Shown piece by piece: positions 15,624 to 23,836 of a DNA stretch of 64,000 nt. How positions within the stretch are numbered: the stretch's first letter is position 1; each line of letters begins with the position of its first letter. The DNA lies in contig NZ_JARRAB010000008.1 in assembly GCF_030376615.1 (NCBI RefSeq), positions 62,001-126,000 of the forward strand, given 5' to 3'. The stretch is from Pseudomonas sp. sp1636 (GTDB lineage: Bacteria > Pseudomonadota > Gammaproteobacteria > Pseudomonadales > Pseudomonadaceae). Below the pieces are notes generated by a model. The model was not told the origin of the DNA. It did no database searches and saw only the letters and a program-made list of their open reading frames with translations. The position numbers were made by a program, and so were the translations under genes.

Positions 15624-15773
15624 TTAGCAGGCCGTAGACAAACTACTGCGCTAGGCTATGCCGCGTTGAAAACGGCCTCAAAACGCTCATTTACAGCACG
15701 TAAACTGCGCTACGTTGCGGCCGTTTTCGCCTTGCCTGGCCGTCGCTCGCTACATTTTTCAACGGCCTGCTAA
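15624..15773. mobile_element. MITE-like element, copy 2
   Basis: About 150 bp with ends TTAGCAGGCCGT and TTTTTCAACGGCCTGCTAA and the same internal palindromic segment (CTCATTTACAGCACGTAAACTGCG) as the copy at 14642-14788. The left terminal repeat is more diverged (GTAGACAAAC in place of GTTGAAAAAC). Its right end again supplies the TAG stop codon (15770-15772) of the adjacent minus-strand gene. Confidence 0.88.
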
Positions 15774-16096
15774 GGCTTGGTCTTGCCCATCACATCGTCC
15801 GCCCAGCTCAACGCCGCCACGACCGTCGGAAAACCGATGGTGCTGGTGAGCGAGAGCAGCGCGTGATGGATCTGTTCTGGCGTCACCCCCGCTTCCAGTG
15901 CCCGCCGAACATGGCTATGCACTGCGCCCTCGGAACGGATCGCCGCCGCCGCGCCGAGCTGAACCAACTGAACGACCTGCTGCTCCAGCGGGCCGGCATT
16001 GCGCACGGCCTTACCCAGCGCCTCCACGGCGTCGAAATAATCCGGGTGTTGCTTCCTGAAACGCTGATAGGTCTCGAGCTCTCTTTTGTTTTCCAT
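15770..16096 (-). CDS. Carboxymuconolactone decarboxylase/AhpD-family protein lacking the cysteine pair
   Basis: A 108-aa all-helical protein of the CMD/AhpD family: helix ALGKAVRNAGPLEQQVVQLVQLGAA, then the active-site helix, then AGVTPEQIHHALLSLTSTIGFPTVVAA. In AhpD-like members the active-site helix carries ExxxCxxCxxxH; here the corresponding stretch is EGAVHSHVRRAL with no cysteine, so a peroxidase/disulphide function is unlikely. The stop codon lies inside the MITE at 15624-15773. The ATG at 16096 follows GAGGAGAGCAGC. Confidence 0.82.
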   Translation of the reverse strand: MENKRELETYQRFRKQHPDYFDAVEALGKAVRNAGPLEQQVVQLVQLGAAAAIRSEGAVHSHVRRALEAGVTPEQIHHALLSLTSTIGFPTVVAALSWADDVMGKTKP

Positions 16097-16690
16097 GCTG
16101 CTCTCCTCGTGTTGGGCGTGCGCCGGAATTTGCCTTGCGGCTCAGGCAGGACGGCCTGTTAACTCAGGTTAGTCCGCCTGACGCGAAAGATGACGGGGTG
16201 CGGCCAGACGGCAGACCGCGCACGAGCCCCTGGCGCGGGCAACGTCTTGGACTAGCGGGTCATTGCGACGGCCTGACACGCCATGTTGGGGATTTTGCGT
16301 GGCGATAATCTCGCGAGAGGACTGTTTGGCTAGTTGATTACTTCAAATTCGCCGGTTTGAGTCTTATCTGTGGGCGGCCCGACCTCGGGGCGAAGCCGTT
16401 GTCCTGCACCGCGACACCACAACTTGGCAGCCCTGCGGGCTGCATTCGCCGCGGGGCGCGCCTCCTACAAGGTTGCGGACAGGCTTGAGTCCATGGATAA
16501 ACGGATTAATCGATCAGGCCACTAGCAGGCCGCTCGTTACGACAGACCAACCTGGAACCCTAAACGCTCGGGTGCGGCCTGGAAGCCCGGCGCAGCAAAC
16601 TGCTCGTACCCTCGCTCAACGGAATAGGGCGGCGCTTGATAGCCAGGTATACTCGCGCCCCACTTTTCCCTCGGCAGCCGCAGACCTTCC
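16097..16690. other. Intergenic region with dispersed repeat
   Basis: 594 bp without a supported gene. It contains the second copy of the 150-bp dispersed repeat (16381-16530) and, near its right end, a TATACT -10-like box for the following small gene. Nothing else was recognised. Confidence 0.6.
16381..16530 (+). repeat. 150-bp dispersed repeat, copy B
   Basis: Full-length match to 6070-6219, same orientation and identical length with scattered substitutions. It lies in a non-coding gap, as does copy A. Confidence 0.9.
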
Positions 16691-16948
16691 ATGACCAGCA
16701 CCCACTCGCCTGACCCCACGCTCGCCGCTCAGGCTGCCGACGCTGAACCCGGCACCGCCGCCCCCGACGAGCCGATCCCGGCTAAAAAAGCCGGCCTGCC
16801 TGGCTTTGCCTCGCTGTTCTGCGCCGCAACGCTCGCCTCGGCCAAGCGCGGCAATCAAGCCTGGCAGCAGAAGGGCAGCAAGTCCGCTCACGAGAAGAAG
16901 ATCGGCCCGGCACCGAATGGCACCCGCCGCTCCATGGGCAAGCGCTAG
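16691..16948 (+). CDS. Small basic Pseudomonas-type protein, unknown function
   Basis: An 85-aa protein with an Ala/Pro-rich, probably disordered first half, then a conserved-looking block LPGFASLFCAATLASAKRG and a basic end, HEKKIGPAPNGTRRSMGKR. I recall the GTR(K/R)SMGKR ending from other Pseudomonas hypothetical proteins (from memory, not checked). There is no signal peptide or transmembrane helix. A TATACT box lies about 45 bp upstream. Function unknown. Confidence 0.6.
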   Translation: MTSTHSPDPTLAAQAADAEPGTAAPDEPIPAKKAGLPGFASLFCAATLASAKRGNQAWQQKGSKSAHEKKIGPAPNGTRRSMGKR

Positions 16949-17150
16949 CGTCGGTACAACCGCCAAGGTTGAGCAACAGCCCGAGCGTGACCCGCAGCCG
17001 CGCCCAGCGCTTGCCGCGAACCAAGGCGTTCGTCGAGCAGCAACGCCGCGAACCTCAACTCCACACGCCAAAGTCGAGAAGGGTCGCGCCGAAGGCCAGG
17101 TAGCTCAACACCAGGTTCGAATTCAGGCTGATGCCCTGGTCAATAGGGTG
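16949..17150 (-). pseudogene. Decayed EamA/DMT transporter fragments
   Basis: On the minus strand short stretches in shifted frames resemble the end of an EamA transporter: NLVLSYLAFGATLL, then LLLDERLGSRQALGAA, then LGLLLNLGG. Frameshifts separate them and no start exists. An inverted repeat (17145-17154 with 17174-17183) lies at the upstream edge. The remaining bases to 17366 show nothing I recognise. Confidence 0.45.
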
Positions 17151-17366
17151 CGCCAAGCTGCATCTGTCAGCCCGGCGCACCCTCGCCAAATCGGGCACGC
17201 GTCAGGTCGGCGTTGCGGGGGGAATCCGCCTGCGCCGCTCGACTTGGTTGCGGCCTGAACTTGCGGGCAACCCGCACCGGCCCATGCACCGCATCACCAC
17301 GGCATAGCCGTTGAAAAGCCGCCGACATCTTCCGCTGCGGTGAGCGCCATCGCGATGGCTAACCGG

Positions 17367-17798
17367 CTACTTCACCAGCAGCACCGGCACCGCCACCTCA
17401 TGAATCACCCGCGTGGCCACCGAGCCCAGCAGCATGCCGGCGAAGCTGCCCAGACCGCGAGTGCCCATCACCACGGTATCGCACTGCAGATGCTTGGCGG
17501 CGAGGCTCACTTGCTCCGCCACATTGCCGGAGGCGGTGTGCTTTTCATGGGCAATTCCCGCTGTCTGTAATTGATCCGCCGGCCATTCGAGCGCTTCATT
17601 GGCTGCCACCGTCAAGGACTGGCGCATATTGCCGATCATTTCATCATCCACGTATTCGCCATATATCGCGGGTTCATGCTGCACATTGAGCAGATGCACC
17701 TCCAGCGTTGCAGCATGCATGCGGGCGAAATCGATCACGTACTGCAGGGCACGCTTTGAGCTGTCAGAACCATCGAAGGCAAGCAGTATCTTGCGCAT
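17367..17798 (-). CDS. Universal stress protein (UspA family), copy 1
   Basis: A 143-aa single Usp domain: MRKILLAFDGSDSSKRALQ at the N-terminus and the ATP-binding signature GTRGLGSFAGMLLGSVATRVIHE near the C-terminus (GxxGx9GSVxxxV), which predicts nucleotide binding. The ATG at 17798 has GGAG seven bases upstream. It is the downstream member of a tandem pair with the gene at 17889-18320, clearly similar along the whole length. Usp proteins typically rise in stationary phase or under stress; the molecular function is unknown. Confidence 0.92.
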   Translation of the reverse strand: MRKILLAFDGSDSSKRALQYVIDFARMHAATLEVHLLNVQHEPAIYGEYVDDEMIGNMRQSLTVAANEALEWPADQLQTAGIAHEKHTASGNVAEQVSLAAKHLQCDTVVMGTRGLGSFAGMLLGSVATRVIHEVAVPVLLVK

Positions 17799-17888
17799 CA
17801 CGCGTCTCCATTACCAATCCATTACAAGCATAGACCGGCGCAACCTCGCGCGGAGCCTGGCAACGATCGGCCCTGGGTTACTGGCCGG

Positions 17889-18320
17889 TTATTTCACCAG
17901 CAGCACCGGCACCGACACTTCATGGATCACCCGGGTGGCCACCGAACCCAGCAGCATGCCGGTGAAACTGCCCAGGCCGCGAGTGCCCATCACCACGGTG
18001 TCGCAGCCCAGCCGGTCGGCGAATTCGCTCACCTGTGCGGCCACGTTGCCGAGCGCGGTGTGCGTTTTATGGCCGATACCGGCTGCCTGCAGTTGATCGA
18101 CCGGCCACTCGAGCGCCTTGGCAGCCGCCACCAACAGTGACTGCTGCAATTGATCGATGAACTCGCCAGTCACGTACTCGCCATACAGCACCGGTTCGTA
18201 CTGCACATTGAGCAGATGCACCTCCAGCGTCGCTGCGTGATCGCGGGCAAAATCGATGACGTACTGCAGCGCACGCTTCGAGCTGTCCGAACCGTCGAAG
18301 GCAACCAATACCTTGCGCAT
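17889..18320 (-). CDS. Universal stress protein (UspA family), copy 2
   Basis: A 143-aa Usp domain protein, co-oriented with and clearly homologous to the copy at 17367-17798. It shares LAFDGSDSSKRALQYVIDFAR-like and GTRGLGSFTGMLLGSVATRVIHE segments, in line with ATP binding. The start at 18320 follows GGAGACAGGTT. The longer frame to 18518 has no ribosome site. The 90-bp gap between copies keeps a duplicated segment around the stop and start, as expected from a local duplication. Confidence 0.92.
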   Translation of the reverse strand: MRKVLVAFDGSDSSKRALQYVIDFARDHAATLEVHLLNVQYEPVLYGEYVTGEFIDQLQQSLLVAAAKALEWPVDQLQAAGIGHKTHTALGNVAAQVSEFADRLGCDTVVMGTRGLGSFTGMLLGSVATRVIHEVSVPVLLVK

Positions 18321-18662
18321 AACCTGTCTCCTCTGCTGATCCACGACAAGCATAGACCAGCGCCCCGGGCAGCCGACTGCGCCCGCAAAGTGTCGACAAG
18401 CCGCGGGGTCTGTGGCGATTCGCCTTCGTCTCGAGCGCCCCGCGCCTGGCCAACTTGACCGCGGCAGTCGCTGCTCATAGATGGTCGCGAGCCTTGGCGA
18501 AGGGGCATGGTCAATCAAAGGGTGCCATGCGCAGACAGACCGATTAAAATCCGTGGTCTAACCGCGTAGCCCTGATTTTCTGCTGGCTGCCGCTCATCGG
18601 GGCGGAGCATCACCGGTAAAACCCCGGCTACTTATCCACCCGCACAGACCAAGAGAATCCGC
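18321..18662. other. Intergenic region, usp to yebC
   Basis: 342 bp carrying the divergent promoters of the usp gene and the yebC-like gene. I see no repeat, RNA or gene here. Confidence 0.5.
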
Positions 18663-19364
18663 ATGGGCGCACAATGGAAAGCCAAACCTAAAGAAGCCGC
18701 CGCCAACGCCAGAGGCAAGATTTTCGGCCGCTTGGTGAAAGAAATCATGATCGCCGCGCGTAACGGTGCCGATCCGGAGATGAACCCCAAGCTGCGCCTG
18801 GCCGTGCATCAGGCGAAAAAAGCCTCAATGCCCAAAGACACCCTGGAGCGCGCAATCAAGAAAGGCGCCGGCCTGAGCGGGGAAACCGTCAACTTCGAGC
18901 GCACCACCTACGAAGGTTTCGCCCCGCACCAGGTGCCGGTGATCGTCGAATGCCTGACCGATAACATCAACCGCACCGTGGCCGAGATCCGCGTGCTGTT
19001 CCGCAAGGGGCAGATGGGCGCTTCCGGCTCGGTAACCTGGGACTTCGACCACGTTGGCCTGATCGAAGCTTCCAGCGACAGCGACGCCGACCCGGAACTG
19101 GCCGCCATCGAAGCCGGCGCCCAGGATTTCGAGGCGTCCGATGAGGGCAACACCCTGTTCATCACCGAGCTGACCGATCTCGACGCCGTGTGCCGGGCGT
19201 TACCCGAGCAGGGCTTCACGGTCAATTCGGCCAACCTGGGCTATCGGCCGAAGAACCCGGTCACCAGCCTGACGGACGCCCAGTTGGAAGAGGTCGAAGC
19301 CTTCCTCGAGGCCATCGACGGCCACGACGATGTGCAGAACGTCTATGTCGGCCTGGCCGGCTAG
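18663..19364 (+). CDS. YebC/PmpR-family transcriptional or translational regulator
   Basis: A 233-aa protein with the family hallmarks: [28 protein letters not shown] at the N-terminus, [28 protein letters not shown], then [13 protein letters not shown] and the C-terminal ferredoxin-like domains. The N-terminus with QWK and KIFGR is of the YeeN type, distinct from the ruvC-linked YebC. Members are DNA-binding regulators (PmpR) or assist ribosomes at difficult sequences. It is monocistronic. Confidence 0.9.
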   Translation: MGAQWKAKPKEAAANARGKIFGRLVKEIMIAARNGADPEMNPKLRLAVHQAKKASMPKDTLERAIKKGAGLSGETVNFERTTYEGFAPHQVPVIVECLTDNINRTVAEIRVLFRKGQMGASGSVTWDFDHVGLIEASSDSDADPELAAIEAGAQDFEASDEGNTLFITELTDLDAVCRALPEQGFTVNSANLGYRPKNPVTSLTDAQLEEVEAFLEAIDGHDDVQNVYVGLAG

Positions 19365-19379
19365 CAGGGACTCACGCGC

Positions 19380-19775
19380 CTACAGCCGATTCGCATAACA
19401 GACCGGCGAGCTCGGCTCGGCGCGGCGATCCAGTTCATCCTCGAGAAACTCGGCGAGCACCTGGGCGTTGTTCAGCTGCAGGTCGCGCGCGGCGAACAGC
19501 AGGGTCAGGGTGCCTTTCTCGGCGCTCTCCAGCAGCCCCTGCCAATATTCGGGGTGGGCGGCCAGCTCGCGGCGATACTGCTGGCGAAACTCGGCGAACA
19601 GCTCGGGCGCATGGCCGAACTGGCGCCGCAGCTCTGCGGACGGCGCCACCTCGCGCGACCAGGCGTCCAACTGCAGCGTTGCCTTACTGCAGCCGCGCGG
19701 CCATAGCCGGTCGACCAACACCCGCCGGCCATCCGCCGCCGCCACCCCCTCGTATACCCGCTTGCACTGAATCAT
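19380..19775 (-). CDS. DUF488-family protein
   Basis: A 131-aa protein with the DUF488 pattern: KRVYEG near the start, VLVDRLWPRGCSK, LDAWSREVAPSAELRR, FGHAPELFAEFRQQYRREL and LTLLFAARDLQLNNAQVLAEFL. The family is widespread, cytoplasmic and uncharacterised. It is convergent with the yebC-like gene, stops 15 bp apart. Confidence 0.88.
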   Translation of the reverse strand: MIQCKRVYEGVAAADGRRVLVDRLWPRGCSKATLQLDAWSREVAPSAELRRQFGHAPELFAEFRQQYRRELAAHPEYWQGLLESAEKGTLTLLFAARDLQLNNAQVLAEFLEDELDRRAEPSSPVCYANRL

Positions 19776-19841
19776 CGACCTCTACCCTTGTGATCGCCCA
19801 TATGCCTGAGTACCGTGGCCGCTCTTGCCAGGAGAGCTCCA

Positions 19842-20513
19842 ATGCACCTTAGCCGCACCCTATTGTTTGCCCTGTTGCCGCTTTTTGCCAGTTGCCAGGT
19901 GTTCAGCGAAAAACCCCAGGCCGATTCGGCGAAACACATCCGCCTGCAAGGCGAACTCAGCCTGGACGCCGGACAGTTGCTGCTGCGCCCTTGCCAAGAG
20001 CAGCGGCATTTCGTCATCGGCGAAGACGGCGCGGCCGACCTCATGCGCGACGCGAGCGAACTGCTGGCCGCCGGCCCCGGCCCGCTGTTCGTCGACCTGC
20101 GCGGCCAGTTGGCGGCCAGCCCGCGAGCCGGCGTGGATGGCCAATTGACGCTCGGCCGGGTGTACCGCCTGCAACGCGAAGGCCAGGGCTGCGCCGACCT
20201 CAACTTCAAGCGCACCCTCCTCCACGCCAGCGGCCAGGAGCCAAGCTGGAGCGTGGCCGTCAGCAGCCAGGGCTTGATTCTCAACCGCCCAGGCCAGCAG
20301 CCGCTGGCCCTGCCCTACCTGGAGGAACAACTGCCGGAAGGCCGCCTCAACCTGAGCAGTGAAGCCAACGGCCAGCGCCTGCAACTCTGGGCCGCGCCGC
20401 AACGCTGTGTCGACAGCATGAGCGGCGCGCTGCAGCACCTGTCTGCCGAACTGCGCCTGAACGGTGCAGTGATGCGCGGCTGCGCCTACTTCGGCGGCGC
20501 GCGCAACGACTGA
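19842..20513 (+). CDS. Lipoprotein of unknown function (COG3650-like)
   Basis: A 223-aa protein with a lipoprotein signal, LLPLFASCQVF, and lipidated Cys near residue 18. The mature part is beta-rich, with a CxxQRHFVIG stretch and four more cysteines that could form disulphides. It resembles Pseudomonas lipoproteins carrying copies of an HslJ/COG3650-type domain (CVDSMSGxxxxxxAxLxLNG...GCAYFGG at the end). The ATG at 19842 follows AGGAGAGCTCC. It is monocistronic. Confidence 0.72.
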   Translation: MHLSRTLLFALLPLFASCQVFSEKPQADSAKHIRLQGELSLDAGQLLLRPCQEQRHFVIGEDGAADLMRDASELLAAGPGPLFVDLRGQLAASPRAGVDGQLTLGRVYRLQREGQGCADLNFKRTLLHASGQEPSWSVAVSSQGLILNRPGQQPLALPYLEEQLPEGRLNLSSEANGQRLQLWAAPQRCVDSMSGALQHLSAELRLNGAVMRGCAYFGGARND

Positions 20514-20613
20514 ACGCGCGCCACGCTCTGCTTACACGACCAGCGCCAGATTGCCGCTACGGCAAGCCGTCATTCACCTAAGCTGAAGGCTACACAGTGA
20601 ATGGGGGTGACAT

Positions 20614-21612
20614 ATGCTGCGTATCGCTATCAATGGTTATGGACGTATTGGCCGGGCGCTGCTGCGCGCGTTGGTCGAACGCAAACTGGAAAACAGGCTG
20701 CACCTGATCGCGATCAACGATCTCTGCGATCCCGTCACCCTGGTGCACCTGACCTGCTTCGACTCGACCTTCGGCCGCTTTCCCGGGCATGTCGGCATGC
20801 ACGAGGACTCGATGCAGGTCAATGGCCAGTCGATCCACCTGCTGCGCGAGCGCGAGGCGGTCGAGCTGCCCTGGGATCAGCTCGGCGTCGACCTGGTGCT
20901 GGAGTGCACCGGCAAGCTGAAACAACGCGCCCAGGTCGAGCAGCACCTGACCGCCGGCGCCTCGCGGGTACTGCTCTCGCACCCGCTGGAAAGCGCCGAC
21001 CTGACCGTGGTCTATGGCGTCAACCACGAGCGCCTGGGCAGCCAGCAGATCGTCTCCAACGGCTCCTGCACCACCAACTGCCTGGCGCCGCTGGCCAAGG
21101 TGCTGCACCAGGCCGTGGGCATCCGCCAAGGCCTGATCAACACCGTGCATGCCTACACCAACGACCAGAACCTGCTGGACAATGCCCATGGCGACCTCTA
21201 CCGCGCCCGGGCCGCGGCGCTGTCGACGATCCCCACCAGCACCGGCGCGGCCAAGACCATCGGCCTGGTTCTGCCGGAGCTGGCCGGACGCCTGGATGGC
21301 TTGGCGGTGCGGGTACCGACGGCCAATGTGTCGCTGCTCGACCTGACGTTCAGCGCCGAGCGCCCGACCAGCCGCGAGGCGATCAATGCCGCCCTGCGGC
21401 AAGGCGCACAACAGATGCCCGCCGGGGTGATGGAGTGCAACGAGCTGCCGCTGGTATCGCGCGACTTCAATGGCTACTCGGTGTCCTGCGTGGTCGACCT
21501 CAACCACACCCGGGTGCAGGGCGAGCTGGTCAAGGTGCTGGCCTGGTACGACAACGAGTGGGCCTTCGCCAACCGCATGCTCGATGTGTTGCTGGCCTGG
21601 CTCAAGCCCTGA
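20614..21612 (+). CDS. Type I glyceraldehyde-3-phosphate dehydrogenase family protein
   Basis: A 332-aa protein of full family length. NAD-binding fold INGYGRIGRALLRAL (residues 6-20), catalytic Cys152 in SNGSCTTNCLAPL and His179 in INTVHAYTNDQ; the C-terminal WYDNEWAFANRM is conserved. The usual SNASCTTN is SNGSCTTN here. The HAYTNDQ and TGAAK motifs favour glyceraldehyde-3-phosphate over erythrose-4-phosphate as substrate. It is not next to other glycolytic genes and may be one of several Gap paralogues. It reversibly oxidises G3P to 1,3-bisphosphoglycerate. Confidence 0.9.
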   Translation: MLRIAINGYGRIGRALLRALVERKLENRLHLIAINDLCDPVTLVHLTCFDSTFGRFPGHVGMHEDSMQVNGQSIHLLREREAVELPWDQLGVDLVLECTGKLKQRAQVEQHLTAGASRVLLSHPLESADLTVVYGVNHERLGSQQIVSNGSCTTNCLAPLAKVLHQAVGIRQGLINTVHAYTNDQNLLDNAHGDLYRARAAALSTIPTSTGAAKTIGLVLPELAGRLDGLAVRVPTANVSLLDLTFSAERPTSREAINAALRQGAQQMPAGVMECNELPLVSRDFNGYSVSCVVDLNHTRVQGELVKVLAWYDNEWAFANRMLDVLLAWLKP

Positions 21613-21752
21613 TGCCATCCGCAGGGCGCGCAATGCGCCCTGCCGCTCCTCGGTAAATGCCGCGCGGCCCACCCTGTGCGCTCGAACCCGCCTATAATCG
21701 CCGCCTCACCCAAGCTGCCGGGTTGCCTCCGGCCCTGATTCTGGATTGCCCC

Positions 21753-23369
21753 ATGCTGCGCATCACCGAACTGAAACTGCCCCTCGACCACCCCGAAGAG
21801 GCCCTGCGCCCCGCCCTGCTGCAACGCCTGGGCATCGACGATCACGACTTGCTCGACTTCAGCCTGTTCAAGCGCAGCTATGACGCGCGCAAAAAATCCA
21901 GCGAGCTGCAGTTCATCTATACCCTCGACTTCGCCGTGCGCGACGAGGCGGCGTTGCTGGCCAGGCTCAGCGAAGACAAGCATGTCGGCCCCGCCCCGAA
22001 CACCAGCTACCAGCCGGTCGGCCAGGCCAGCCAGCCCCTCGAAGAACGCCCATTGGTGGTCGGCTTTGGCCCCTGCGGCATCTTCGCCGCCCTGATCCTC
22101 GCCCAGGCGGGCCTGCGCCCGATCGTGCTGGAGCGCGGCACCGAGGTGCGCCAGCGCACCAAGGACACCTGGGGCCTGTGGCGCAAGAACGTGCTCAACC
22201 CCGAGTCCAACGTGCAGTTCGGCGAGGGTGGCGCCGGCACCTTCTCCGACGGCAAGCTGTACAGCCAGATCAAAGACCCCAAACACCTGGGGCGCAAGGT
22301 GCTGCAGGAGTTCGTCAAGGCCGGCGCGCCGGAGGAAATCCTCTACGTCAGCAAGCCGCATATCGGCACCTTCCGCCTGACCGGCGTGGTCGCCAGCATG
22401 CGCGAGGAGATCAAAGCCCTGGGCGGCGAAGTGCGCTTCCAGCAGCGGGTCAGCGATGTGCTGATCGAAGACGGCCAACTGCAGGGCGTGGTGCTGGACA
22501 CTGGCGAGCAGATCCTCAGCCGCCACGTGATCCTGGCCCTCGGCCACAGCGCGCGCGACACCTTCCGCATGCTGCACGCGCGCAACGTGCTCATGGAAGC
22601 CAAGCCGTTCTCGGTGGGTTTCCGCATCGAGCACCCGCAATCGCTGATCGACCGTGCGCGCCTGGGCAAATACGCCGGCCACCCCAAGCTCGGCGCCGCC
22701 GACTACAAGCTGGTGCACCACGCCAGCAACGGCCGCTCGGTGTACAGCTTCTGCATGTGCCCGGGCGGCACCGTGGTGGCGGCTACCTCCGAGCCTAACC
22801 GGGTGGTGACCAACGGCATGAGCCAGTATTCGCGTAACGAGCGCAATGCCAATGCCGGCATCGTCGTCGGCATCACTCCGGAGCAGGACTATCCGGGCGG
22901 GCCGCTGGCCGGCATCGAGCTGCAGGAACGCCTGGAGTCCCAAGCCTACCTGCTCGGCGGCAGCACTTACGAAGCGCCGGGACAGCTGGTCGGCGACTTT
23001 ATCGCCGGGCGGCCCTCGACCGAGCTGGGCAGCGTCGAGCCCTCCTATAAACCCGGGGTGAAATTGGGCGACCTGGCCCTGGCCCTGCCGGACTTCGCCA
23101 TCGAGGCGATCCGCGAAGCGCTGCCGGCCTTCGACAAGCAGATCAAGGGCTTCGCCCTGCACGACGCGGTGCTCACCGGCATCGAGACGCGCACCTCCTC
23201 GCCGCTGCGCATCACCCGCGGCGCCGACCTGCAGAGCCTCAACGTCAGAGGCCTGTACCCAGCCGGCGAAGGTGCGGGCTATGCCGGCGGCATTCTCTCG
23301 GCCGGGGTCGATGGCATTCGGGTGGCCGAGGCGCTGGCGCGGGAGATGTTGGGGCTTGCGAACACCTGA
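21753..23369 (+). CDS. FAD-dependent oxidoreductase (COG2509 family)
   Basis: A 538-aa protein with a small N-terminal domain (residues 1-95, with the FSLFKRSYDARKKS block). A Rossmann FAD-binding motif (VVGFGPCGIFAAL) follows at about 101-113, then QFGEGGAGTFSDGKL and the C-terminal FAD loop LYPAGEGAGYAGGI. This layout defines a conserved family of uncharacterised NAD(P)/FAD oxidoreductases. The start at 21753 was preferred over the ORF beginning at 21657. It is monocistronic; substrate unknown. Confidence 0.88.
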   Translation: MLRITELKLPLDHPEEALRPALLQRLGIDDHDLLDFSLFKRSYDARKKSSELQFIYTLDFAVRDEAALLARLSEDKHVGPAPNTSYQPVGQASQPLEERPLVVGFGPCGIFAALILAQAGLRPIVLERGTEVRQRTKDTWGLWRKNVLNPESNVQFGEGGAGTFSDGKLYSQIKDPKHLGRKVLQEFVKAGAPEEILYVSKPHIGTFRLTGVVASMREEIKALGGEVRFQQRVSDVLIEDGQLQGVVLDTGEQILSRHVILALGHSARDTFRMLHARNVLMEAKPFSVGFRIEHPQSLIDRARLGKYAGHPKLGAADYKLVHHASNGRSVYSFCMCPGGTVVAATSEPNRVVTNGMSQYSRNERNANAGIVVGITPEQDYPGGPLAGIELQERLESQAYLLGGSTYEAPGQLVGDFIAGRPSTELGSVEPSYKPGVKLGDLALALPDFAIEAIREALPAFDKQIKGFALHDAVLTGIETRTSSPLRITRGADLQSLNVRGLYPAGEGAGYAGGILSAGVDGIRVAEALAREMLGLANT

Positions 23370-23836
23370 GCCCGCTCACCTCCTTGGATTGACGTTGGCC
23401 TACTGCCTGACTTGAGTCCATTCCAGACTAATAACGTTGCCCAGGCCAAGGACTTCGGCTCCTTGCCCGGGCGGCGCCATCTTGGCTGAGAGTCTGGCAG
23501 ACACGCACGGTGGCGATCTAGCGCCTGACGCCGCTAGCAAAACGCCTGGCCACACCCCCGGCAGCCCCTCATCCACAGCCTCATTGCGTGCAACCTCGAC
23601 AGAGCTCACCTGCGCAACCAAGACTTATTCAGTTTCCCAGCAGCCAGCTCTCACACTGGTCTCAGCCTGCAACGGCACGCGCATGAGAATAGGAGCTCGT
23701 CGCCGCAATTGCAGATTGTTGTACAATCTGCAATTGCGGTGCTAGCATCACCCTCCTCCCGCCACGTCGCTGCTGATAACAGAGCCCAGAGGGAGTTTCG
23801 ACGCAGTAACCACAAAAACAATATGAGGTCTCTAAC
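23370..23836. other. Intergenic region at the left edge of the catabolic island
   Basis: 467 bp without a supported gene. It contains the 37-bp palindromic operator (23703-23739) before the BCCT gene. Base composition shifts to lower GC at about 23.6 kb, marking the island edge. Confidence 0.6.
23703..23739. promoter_or_regulatory. 37-bp perfect palindrome, candidate GntR/FCD operator
   Basis: The arms 23703-23719 and 23723-23739 are perfect 17-bp inverted repeats around TGT. The centre TTGTTGTACAA fits the TNGTNNNACNA operator pattern of FadR/FCD-type GntR regulators. It lies about 100 bp upstream of the BCCT start codon, and the only regulator in the cluster is an FCD-type GntR protein. 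Confidence 0.75.

Noticed and set aside
21474..23162. 562-codon minus-strand ORF opposite the FAD oxidoreductase
   Set aside because: It is an antisense shadow of a well-supported gene, a common artefact at high GC; composition is His/Gln/Val-rich with no domain.
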